Assembly: GCA_034440615.1 (NCBI GenBank)
Contig: JAOTOM010005145.1
Coordinates: 465,001-529,000 of the forward strand
Reading direction: 5' to 3'
Length of the DNA stretch: 64,000 bases
Source: Ashinkailepas kermadecensis
Lineage: Eukaryota > Arthropoda > Thecostraca > Neolepadidae
Numbering within the stretch: position 1 is the first letter of the stretch; each line of letters opens with the position of its first letter. The notes beneath the pieces were generated by a model that saw only the letters and a list, made by a program, of their open reading frames with translations, ran no database searches and was not told the DNA's origin. The translations under genes were made by a program, and so were the position numbers. This document shows, in pieces, positions 53,270-64,000 of the stretch.

Positions 53270-54330
53270 AATTTTCAAAGTTTAAAGAACCTAGCACAGC
53301 CAAACCTAACCTATCATAAGTTGCTGTTGAATAAAAAATTATTGGTAAATTTGCAGTTTAAGATTATTTTTTGTTTGAATTTTGCTTCCGAATACCATGT
53401 TCATGACGGTGCCTAAGATGATGGGACCACTTATTTTCGGTGAAAATAAGTTCATTTAATTTGATTTAATTTAATTTAATTTAATTCAATCATTTTATTT
53501 TAATTTGAAGACAAAATTTGACAAATTTTCCAACTTAAAAAACATAAACCAACCTACCCTAACCAAACCTAACACATTTGTGCTTTATGGTGACAAATGT
53601 GTGTAAAAACTTTTCTTGATTGGTTGGTTGGTTATTTGGATTTACGGCCGCATTGACTGCGTTGGTCATACAGCGCCCATACAACTTTTCTTGTTCCCAC
53701 CTTAAAGCACAATAATACCCAAAAGTTTCCCCAAAAATTAAACAAACATGTTCACAAAAATATAATTTTGTCTTCAAAAGCAGCTTAGGTTAGGTTAGGC
53801 TCGGTTAGGTTGATTTTTTAAGGTTGATAATTTTAAGAAAATAAGTTAATTGACATTTTTATTTTTTTTTCCTCAAAAGATAGGTTAGGCTAGGTTAGGT
53901 TAGGTTTTGTTGCATTTTAAAAAACATTCATGTTTATGCTATGTTACCGAACTCAAAGCCATTTTTGGCATTATTTTTCTCACAACCTGAAAAGTAAGCA
54001 TTTGCACAGAAAATAAGTGGGTCCAATCATCTTAGTCACCTTCATAAACATGGTATTCTGCAGAAAAATTGTTCTAAAAAAGAGCACTTTAACCTGCAAA
54101 GTTACCAAATAGTTCGCAATTTGTGGTGGAAACTTTTTTGGACAATTTTTGAACAGTTTTCCAATTTGAAAAGCCTAAACTAACCTAACTTAACCAAACC
54201 TAACCCATTTGTTTGCTATATGGAGGCAAATGTGTGTAAAAACTTGTCTTGTTACCACCTTAAATCACAATAATACCGGTTTGGCTAGGTTAGGCTAGTT
54301 TAATTGTTTAACTTGGAAAACAAAATTCAA
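53270..54330. repeat. R1 cluster
   Basis: Several R1 segments in both orientations with AACCTAACC and GGTTAGGTT runs and GCAAATGTGTGTAAAAACTT motifs. Also a TTTAATTTAA run near 53460. Confidence 0.7.
53608..53703 (-). mobile_element. Headless mini-retroposon with 11-bp target duplication
   Basis: A 74-bp insert (53619-53692) between AACTTTTCTTG copies at 53608-53618 and 53693-53703, within R1. Tail AACCAACCAACC on the minus strand. Confidence 0.8.
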
Positions 54331-54477
54331 AAATTTTCAAAAATAAAATAAAATCGGAAATTTTCCTTCAAAAGCAGCTGACATTCGGTTCGGTTAGGTT
54401 GGGTTCGGTTGTTCAATTTAGAAAATTTTCCAAATATATATTGCGTTATTTTTTTTCTCTAATTTTTGTCTCCAAAG

Positions 54478-54645
54478 CAGGGGCGTCCATTTGTATATTT
54501 TGGGGGGTCCATGGCCCCACCAATGTTGATCTTGGGCCCCCCAATGTTGATTTGCACCCCCCCCAATAGCCTATGCTATTTTTATGCTGAGAAGAAAGTT
54601 AAAGGAAAAAAAGAAGAAAAAAACACCATGCTACTTACAAAACTT
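54478..54645 (+). repeat. Second copy of the hAT-like left end
   Basis: CAGGGGCGTCCATTTGTAT and about 150 bp that follow match 52244-52400, including GGGGCCATGGCCCCACC-like and CCAATGTTGAT segments. Confidence 0.8.
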
Positions 54646-54649
54646 AGTT

Positions 54650-55920
54650 TGTGAATTACATTGAACGCTTCGGACTGATTAATCGTGACGTAACCAGTTC
54701 GATATAGCCCGATTCCTATGCTGTACAGGGAGTTGCTGCGATTTCCGAAAAACCATATATCGGATTATATTGCGCCATTTCGCATGATTCTGGCACCGAA
54801 AAAGGATCGCTTCGCTTTCTTTCACCAATCTATCACCACTTTTGCTCTAGCAATCGAAACTATCGCGGTATATAGCGTCAAAGTATTTTTTCTTGCACAC
54901 TGCCCAACCCGCATCCCAAACTTCGGGGCAGTTACGCCCAGCCGTGTGGCGCAGAGGTATGAACTCAAACTCGAGATCCAGAGTTGGTGGGTTCGAATCT
55001 CTCCAAGAACCCTGCCTTTTCAGCCGCATTATTTTGCATTTTTAAATTAGGTAGGAACATTATTACGTGCCATCAAACTTATTGAACACGCTAACTGCAA
55101 CCTTAATCCTTGGCAACGCGGTACATAGTTTATCGTCGCTTTACCGAGGCTTATTTACCGACGCACCCGAGCAGAAATCTGGCATATTCCAAATTCGGTG
55201 GAGAAATTCGGCGCAGCCTGGCAATCGCACTCGTGACGTCACAGATCAGAAATATGGCCCTATGGCGGCTGCAGAAGTGACAAACACCTGCTTGTAAGCT
55301 ATATAAGGTCAAAACCCATCACCAAATGTGTCTGGAGAGACTTAAGTCTCTCCAGACACATTAAGTCTCTCCATTGATAGACGCTAGCGCGCATTAAATG
55401 TCACAAATCGTGATGGACGTTCCTCAGAACATCCAAAATCGTAACATCCCCCCAAAAAATTCAAGTCACAGAAATTCCAGCGCCTAAAGTCCAAATTTGA
55501 GGTTACGGTCGACAAATGTGACGGAGGTGAGACATTTGTGGTGGAATTGCGCGCAGTGTTTAATCCGGAGGCCAATCTCATGTGACGTACTGATTCGTTT
55601 TTGTACTTCGCACATTCTGATGTATCTGCAGATTGGTGTGATTTTAAATAGTGAACAAATAGCTTGCTGATATTTAATTCCCAAAGGAACAGTAGTTGAA
55701 GAAGTTTGCAGGTAAGCTTGGACAAGTCCAGTCCATGTCTTTTTCTGATTTGTACTCAGGGTTTCCGTGTTAATATCACGGTGGTTCACAGGGTGTCCGT
55801 GTTAATTCAAGAAGAGCTGTTTTTAGTTTACTTTTATTAATATTTTCATTCCACTGCTCTTAGTGCTTTTTCTGCCCAGGATTGGGGCACCTAGTGTTGC
55901 ATTTCCGTCCAGGGGTTGGC
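54650..55920. other. Mostly unassigned interior of the insertion
   Basis: Holds a tRNA-like segment (54950-55015) and a perfect palindrome (55330-55361, arms TCTGGAGAGACTTA). The 110-codon plus ORF at 54718-55050 overlaps the tRNA-like segment and is not convincing. Confidence 0.4.
54950..55015 (+). tRNA. tRNA-like segment, probably SINE head or tRNA pseudogene
   Basis: GTGTGGCGCAGAGGTATGAA resembles a tRNA A-box region and GGTTCGAATCTCTCC a B box, spaced normally. Acceptor and T stems pair poorly, so a functional tRNA is unlikely. Confidence 0.3.
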
Positions 55921-55924
55921 ACAA

Positions 55925-56200
55925 CTTTTGGTAAATTTACAGCTTAAGGTAATTTATGATTTCTTGAATTTTGTTAATGCAATGTTTAGGAATGTGATGA
56001 ACATGATGTTACTGCTTATTTTGGTAACTTTGTGTTTTAAGGTGTCTTATGAATTCGTGGAATGTATCATTTCAATGCAATGCTTATGAATGTGACTCAG
56101 ATGATGGCACCACTCATTTTCTATGCAAATGCCTACATTTCAGGTTGTGAGCAAAATAACACCAAAAAAAGGCTTTGAATTAGGTGACATAGGGTAAGAT
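55925..56200 (+). repeat. R1 copy without CCTAA run
   Basis: GGTAAATTTACAGCTTAAGG, GCAATGTTTAGGAATGTG and AAAAAAAGGCTTTGAATTAGG match other R1 copies. Confidence 0.75.
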
Positions 56201-56204
56201 ACTT

Positions 56205-56850
56205 TTGTTTAATAAAAAGAAATGCAGCCTAACCTCCCTTTGGAGAAAAACAAAACCAAAACATCAAGTTGTAAAAATTTAAAGCAATGTATTTTTTTTA
56301 CAATACAAAATGTAACCCAACTTAACATGTTGAAATGTAAAAGAACAATAACATGTTGTTAGTATTATATTTTCAGGAATGGAACTGATAACATTGTATG
56401 TGGTATAAATTTGCAAATCAGATCTACATCATTTGTGTTAATAAATATGAGAAATTCATAGAAATGCATACATCGGTTTGTGGACAAGAAGTTATTCTGA
56501 TGAAAATGACAAATGTTTCATGATAGAAGCAGGCAAAGTTAAAGTACTTATATCTCAATAAGTGGTCAGTTCACTAACAAGACAGCAAATTCACTCAAAT
56601 AGCACTCAAGACACCAGGCGGCCCACTCTTTTTGCAAGTTTAAAATCGATGACGGTGTTATCTTGAATCATGTTTAAAGCACATGAAGGAAATGTATTGC
56701 TGACACTTGTAAGGAACTGATGGGTGTAACGTTTAATTAACATTTATAATGTAATGATGTTTGTACACAAAATATAGCTCACTATTCTAAATAGCATGGG
56801 AAGTATGATGCCATATATCATGGCTAATTTATTGACAAACTGTTATGCAG
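56205..56850. other. Unassigned AT-rich interior of the insertion
   Basis: No feature recognised. Confidence 0.4.
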
Positions 56851-56855
56851 CAGAT

Positions 56856-56927
56856 TCCCTGCATTGTTACTTAGTTATTTGGGCTTTAGGGCACATCGAC
56901 CATGTTGATCACATAGCTCCCTGCATT
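56856..56927 (-). mobile_element. Headless mini-retroposon with 10-bp target duplication
   Basis: A 52-bp insert (56866-56917) between TCCCTGCATT copies at 56856-56865 and 56918-56927. Confidence 0.8.
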
Positions 56928-56929
56928 AT

Positions 56930-57485
56930 TGTTAACTGAAATATCAGTATGTTTGCAAATTCACTTATGAGTGAATCCATACCATTCTCACTGGGGTATA
57001 AAAGCTACATCATAACATTGCTTCTACAATGCATATAACAGAAAGCCATCTCGATTGTCCTACTGACTCAGGACACCATAGAAGTCAATGAAGCCAATGA
57101 AATCCATAGAAGTCAATGAAAATGTTACTTCATCCCCTGTATTGTTTATGGAAACAGAAGTCTCTTGAACCATATGTTATGTCCTTCACAGTGTTGCTCC
57201 ATCCATCTCCAACTCCAACCCTGACCAAACTTCAAGAGCTCATCCATCTCCAAAGCAGTCTGTTGAAGAAGGTATGTATTGCAGCATAACTATTGTGACC
57301 TGAATTCCATGGTATCCATGTTGCCTTGCAATCCATCCTTGCTGATCCATGTAGCAGATGTTTGACTTTCCTCAAACTGTCTGGATAACTGGGGAGTTGA
57401 AATCACATGTGTGATGAAACAGATGAACTATTCCTGAATTCTTATGTTGCATCATTGCATGGCACAGTGACATACCGAATGGGTG
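56930..57485. other. Unassigned sequence
   Basis: Contains a small GAAGTCAATGAA duplication near 57080-57115. No gene recognised. Confidence 0.4.
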
Positions 57486-57489
57486 AGGG

Positions 57490-58470
57490 GGCATTGTGTG
57501 CAGTTCCCCCCCCCTCCTGATAGGTTGTGGGGCCCCCAAGAATCCGCCGAGCTCAGGAAAAAAGTGCGCCATGCTCCCTAAAAATTGCACTCGGTCCAAC
57601 AAAAATCGCACCGGGGCTCAGAAAAATAACATTGGGGGCCCCCAAAAGTAGCGCAGGGGCCCCCGATAATGACGCTGGGGCCTCAAAAGTTTGCACCTGG
57701 GCCCCTGAAAATCACGTTGGGGCCGCAAAAAAAGTCGTACCGGGGTTCAAGAAAGTCACGACGGGGGCCACAAACGGTCGGGCCGGGCCTCCTGAAAATC
57801 ACGCTGATACTGGGGTACTAAGAATTATCACCCGGGCCCCTGAAAATCACGCTAGAGGCCTGACAGGTCCCACCGGGGCACTAAAAGTCTCGTTGAGATC
57901 ACCCAACAAATGAAGCCGGGTAAGTGAAAAACAGTCCGGACACGGAAAATCAATCTGGGATCTCAACAATGGCTCCAAAAGCCCACAAAACTCGTTGGGC
58001 CCCCAAAAACGTGTCGTAGCCACCGCAAGGGATCCCAACAAGTGACCACGGGGCCCCAAAAAATCGCACTTAGACTAACAAAATTTAACACCGCTTCTCT
58101 TGAAAATCTCACTGGGGCCAAAACGTCGCGCCGGAGCCCCACAAGCTGCAGCTGGCTTCCCACAGACCAATATATACCCGGAATGTCACCTTGCGGGCGC
58201 AAAAATTGCGTCAAGGATCCACAAAATAAGAAGCCGTCGGACGCCGGAAAAGAAACCTGTTGGGGCACCGGAAAAAAAACGTACCGAGAGCCCGAAGAAT
58301 CGTACGGGGGTCCAAAAATAGCCTGCAGGAGGCTTATAAAAATAGACTTCACCACAAAAACCACAAGGAGACTCCATCGAATCGACCAGAGCACCGGAAA
58401 ATTCAGAATGGGTCCCGAAAGAAAATTATCCGAAGGGTCTTTCTACTCTCGATCGTACAATCTACGGAAA
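57490..58470 (+). repeat. Degenerate GGGGCCCC/AAAATCRC array
   Basis: Irregular units of about 25-30 bp (GGGGCCCCTGAAAATCACG type). Similar in style to the arrays at 14-15.4 kb and 59.5-60.9 kb but with a different core. ORFs within (58042-58647 and others) are repeat translation. Confidence 0.75.
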
Positions 58471-58983
58471 AAACACGTTGAGCAGCCGCAGTGGCGTACT
58501 AAAGGGAAAAATTCCCCTCCTAATCGTCATCACTGTTCAGGTCTGCTGTGCTCTGATGCTCCATCAATGCCGGTGTGTTTTAGCCTGCATATGATCGCTG
58601 AAGTATTTTTATTTAAGCCGGTGTCTGTTTGTTGGTGTGTGGAGTGAGGAGGAGGGTAATGGTGACGGTGACGGTGACGATAGACCCGAGCCCACTATAT
58701 GGCACTGCAGTCGCATGCTATTACTCAGAGTTGTTATGTTGACATGTACTGAGCACTGCTCTTTTAATTAGGTGACTGCACCAGTTATTGGACGATTTTC
58801 CCCGTTGGTGAGGATGCTGAATAAACGTAAACATACACATCGTCGAATAAAAATAAGAATTTCTGAGATCCGAAAATATAGTGCGCTAAATCCGATGAGT
58901 TTTTTTTTGTGGGGGGGTCTAGTGCGTTGGCACTCCAGCCCCCCCCAATGTTTTTTTCAAAAATCGACACCCCTGGTGCTGGG

Positions 58984-59475
58984 TGCTCCTCAGTGGTGCT
59001 GTGGTGCTGGCGCAGGATTCCGGCAGCGAACAGGGCTGGTGGTGCACCTCGTAGAGTTTTGGATGACATACCATTGAGAACGTGACATACCCAATGCATA
59101 ATTCCCCAGTTGCTAATGACAAAGGAACTCCCGGGAGGACAGTGCACTAGTGGATCTTCTCTGCTGGGCATTATGATGCGTCTGTTTACAAAAAGCAGCG
59201 TCATCGACAAATGTCATGAGCTATGACAGGGCTCTTGGACTCATTCCGTCCCTGCAAAGTTGATACCCTTATGCAAAATGCGAAAGTAGCAGGTACTGAT
59301 AGTACTGCCAAAGTGAATTACTGGTATGTACATACAACACCGTCAGTATCGCCGCCCACGGCTGGATCCCGTCGCATTCGTAATGAAGCATGATGCCTGT
59401 GCACTGAGTAATGGGCGTGTTCTCCGCGGTGGCAGCGAGAGCATGTCATTCGAAGACATACAGGTTCCTCAATAT
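58984..59475. other. Right host flank of the insertion, otherwise unassigned
   Basis: Resumes the 20-bp repeat (TGCTCCTCAGTGGTGCTG), then unassigned DNA. The minus ORF 59210-58785 crosses the insertion edge, so it is not a gene. Confidence 0.45.
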
Positions 59476-59479
59476 ACAA

Positions 59480-60920
59480 CAGTGGCGTAGACAGGGGGCG
59501 AAGGGGCAGCCGCCCCTAGAGGGTCAGCCGCCCCTGGAGGGTCAGAGGGGCACTCCAAGCGACCCGTAAGTACTCACTGGGCCGACGTGTAGGGCCCCTG
59601 GACCAACGAAAAGGACACGGAGCTGACTGAAAGGGTCCCGGACAGATGAACAGGGCCCGAGCCAACGGAGAGTGACCTCAGGAGGATGTTGAGGGCTCTT
59701 TGGCTGGGCTGGCGTGAAGGGCTTCTAGATAGACAGAGGGGGCCCGAATAGTTGGAAGTGTCCACGGGCTAACGGAGAGGGCCGAGCCAATCTAAAGGGC
59801 CCCTGGGCTGTCGACGAAGCCCAAACCGAGAAAGTGGCCTCGATCTGATGGACAAGGCCCAAGCGTTTGAAAAGGGGCCCCCGCCGGAAAAGACCCTGGG
59901 TCGTCAGAGAGGGTCCCTGTAACGACAGAGGGGGCTAGTTGCCGGAGAAGACCTCGGGCTGCCAGAAAGGGCCCTTGGACCGACGGATGGGATGCAAGCC
60001 GTACAAGGGCCTCTGGCCTGATGTCCAAGCTGTTGAAAGAGGGCCTCCGGCCTGACAGAGGAGGCCTTGGATCGTTGAGAAAGGCTCCTGCACCGACGGC
60101 GAGAACCCCTAACCGCGAGAGGATCCCGGGTCGTCGAGGACCAAGAGCCGGTATGAAGGGCCCCTGGGCCGATGAGGGCCGGAACCGTACAGGGGGCCCC
60201 CTTGGGCGATAGAGGAAACCGAAGCTTTTGAAGAGTCGTTCGGCCGTGCAGCGAGTGTCCTGAGCCGTGAAAGAGGGTCCCTGAGTCGACTGATGGTGAC
60301 CGGGCCGGACGTGCAGAACCACCTTTTGGCTGACTGAGAGGGGCTCAGAGCTGACAGGTCTCAGGCCGATAAAGAGGCCCACGAGCTACGGAGATGATCC
60401 GGGCTGAAGCGGAGGGTTCTCGGTCCTACGTAAAGGGCCTCTAAGCTCATGGAGGGTCCCGATCTGCTAAAAAGTAGTGGCATTTCCCAGGGATGGAGGG
60501 CATCCGCCCTCCTGGCGAGTCCAATGGGGCCCTCCAGGCGACCGCCCCGAGGGACAGAGGTATAACCGAGGAAAAATGTTAACGCATTTAACAGTTTGTG
60601 TGGAAAGGGCGCTTAAAACATGAGGACCCTGAGCGCTAGCAAGGGCCGTGAAGACAAGAGAGGATCCACCCGAGAGCTGGAATGCCCATACCAACTGGAA
60701 AGAGTAGTCAAAGCTGGAGTAGGTCCGTAACAACTGAGAAATAAACAGGGTACCTGAGGGTCAGAGACGGTTGGGATGCTCTTTGGTTTCGAAAGGGCCC
60801 CTGAGGGATGAACAGGAGCCCTGAAAGCTGAAGAGAGCTACTGAGAGCTTATCTCAGATCTAAAATTCCCCGAGGTGACAGCAAGACAGGACTATTGAGA
60901 ACTGCGATGGGCCCATGAAA
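59480..60920 (-). repeat. Degenerate GC-rich dispersed repeat, copy 2
   Basis: Begins CAGTGGCGTAGACAGGGGG and aligns, inverted, with about 14365-15467. Shared landmarks include CCCTCAGGGG(C/T)CCTTTC and ACACAAACTGTTAAATGCGT (complement) and its 14.69-kb equivalent. Confidence 0.82.
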
Positions 60921-60924
60921 GACT

Positions 60925-62772
<1,848 letters not shown>

Positions 62773-62774
62773 TA

Positions 62775-63905
62775 TTTATCATTCGTCATGCCCTGTAATG
62801 GTTGATATATAGGATAAATATACAGATAAATGAACGTGCATGTGCATAAAGTAATTGACTCAAACAGATTAACGAGATGAATGGTTGTCAATGCATATGC
62901 AAAGCAATGAGTGCATAATATCTCAATGCACATCAGCATGATGCACACACAACCTGAATCATATACCTGACACACATCACCTAACTGCAACATGGCACCC
63001 AGGTTCTGCACTGCAATAGGTATCTGCACAGAATATGATTGCGTTGGTCTGTTGCCCCCACGAAGTTTGTTTGGTAGCAGGCTTGAAGGTTTCCCTTCAC
63101 CATTAGTTTACATCCAATTTTACCGACTTTCTCTACGCTATCTTGCATATTTTATGGCAATATAGGGTACTTTGACGTATTCTAATTGAAAGACCTATTC
63201 TTTAGCTTCATTAAAGGGTATCCTAAATGACCCAGTAATAATCGTCCTGCCCAACAATGTGCCATTTCCGGCAGGCTCACCATCAAGTGCCTCCAAAATA
63301 AAGGGTTTGTTCCTGATATTGGTAGGCTCCCTCTACCATCCATTTTACATGTTCAAGTTGTCACCCTCGTTCAAGAGCGGAAGAAAGGACAGTCAAGGGG
63401 GCGCTAAGTGCTCCATAGCTTCTTCTCCCCATTGGCAGGAGAGTTTCAGTTGAGTTGCAAGTTTCAGGAGGGCATTCCTAGATCACAATGGTGTTGTACA
63501 TAAATGTTCAATTATGCATGTATCATCAACAATCCATGCAAGATTCACCAAGGAAGAATGCATCATGCCCTGGGTCTAGCTGGCCTGGAAAAAACTGTTT
63601 TCAACAACTGCTGTATGTCAATGTAGGTAGGTAGGTAAATGTTTGGAAAAATAGGCTGATCCTAGATTTTGGGGATCCTGAACATTATCATTTCCAGAAA
63701 ATTATTTGTTGTTTTTTCATCTGGAAGTTGAAGTTCCTAAGTTATTAACTTTTGACAGCGAACTGCTGTGATCAAAGAAAAGTGCTCAAAATCCACTGAA
63801 ATGGGTGCAAGTTGAGTTACCATGCATAACGTTTGAATAAAAATATTCTCCATACTGGATGACTACAAAATATTCCTCTCCAAATGCCGGATTACAATGC
63901 ACAAA
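62775..63905. other. Unassigned sequence
   Basis: GTAGGTAGGTAGG run near 63625. No gene recognised. Confidence 0.4.
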
Positions 63906-63906
63906 T

Positions 63907-64000
63907 GGGGACGAGTGGTTTAGGGGTAAGATGCTCGTCTCACAATCGAAAGATTGTGGGTTCGAGTCTCACCTGTCGCTACTCTTCGCCCGCGACCAAT
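63907..64000 (+). mobile_element. SINE-A, cut by window end
   Basis: Starts GGGGACGAGTGGTTTAGGGG with intact A and B boxes and runs off the window in the body. Confidence 0.9.

Larger units (their letters stand above)
52244..58975. mobile_element. hAT-like composite insertion, 6732 bp
   Basis: Left end CAGGGGCGTCGATTT and right end, in complement, CAGGGGTGTCGATTT form terminal inverted repeats. An exact 8-bp duplication GTGCTGGG flanks it (52236-52243 and 58976-58983). CA-starting termini and an 8-bp duplication fit the hAT superfamily (P elements also make 8 bp). No transposase frame was found inside, only other repeats, so it is non-autonomous or hollowed out by nested insertions. Confidence 0.75.

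Noticed and set aside
58785..59210. 141-codon minus ORF
   Set aside because: It spans the right end of the hAT-like insertion, so it joins host and transposon sequence by chance.

Overview
This is non-coding-rich eukaryotic genomic DNA with spliced genes, tRNA-derived SINEs, LINE, LTR and DNA-transposon remnants and many minisatellites. Scattered TTAGG/CCTAA runs, the form of the usual arthropod telomere repeat, and the repeat composition suggest an arthropod or a related invertebrate. The species cannot be fixed from the window. There are no bacterial operons, CRISPR arrays or phage genes.

The one gene resolved end to end is a VTA1/LIP5 homologue (ESCRT-III/Vps4 regulator) on the minus strand. 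It has five coding exons between 34915 and 26331, and every splice junction is phase-compatible (885 nt, 294 residues plus stop). Its introns hold two fresh SINE copies (one 19 nt from a donor, one 38 nt from an acceptor), a Leu-tRNA SINE, a foldback element, a 40-bp minisatellite and two 136-bp direct repeats that bracket exon 2. The 3' end of its coding sequence is duplicated in a tandem array just past the stop codon. Four less certain exon candidates are a coding-like stretch at the left edge (2-208, +) and three minus-strand pieces at 37789-37953, 39293-39451 and 39911-40031. The last encodes a signal peptide.

Layout: 1-13 kb is minisatellites, CpG-rich patches and a LINE C-terminal remnant. 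13.9-17.2 kb holds a degenerate GC-rich repeat (with an inverted partner at 59.5-60.9 kb), a CR1-like reverse transcriptase pseudogene and SINEs. 18.5-18.9 kb is one SINE nested in another. 20-26 kb is mostly unassigned. 26.3-34.9 kb is VTA1. 36.4-37.4 kb is a P-element-like transposase relic. 40.7-41.2 kb is a long hairpin interrupting a broken Ty3/Gypsy element (41.2-43.6 kb) whose two identical LTRs face opposite ways. 45.7-52.2 kb has further minisatellites and CpG-rich segments. 52244-58975 is a composite hAT-like insertion with an 8-bp target duplication. 62.0-62.8 kb is two mirror-image MITEs set in TA repeats.

The most unusual theme is a set of retroposons sharing one 3' end. A full SINE with a Glu/Val-like tRNA head, another with a Lys-like head, and about eleven headless copies of roughly 40-75 bp all end in a similar short hairpin followed by an AACC-rich tail. 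Stem positions differ between families by paired changes that keep the pairing, and seven of the headless or truncated copies have clear 10-15 bp target duplications. Two more intact copies also do. This suggests the hairpin itself is what the reverse-transcription machinery recognises.
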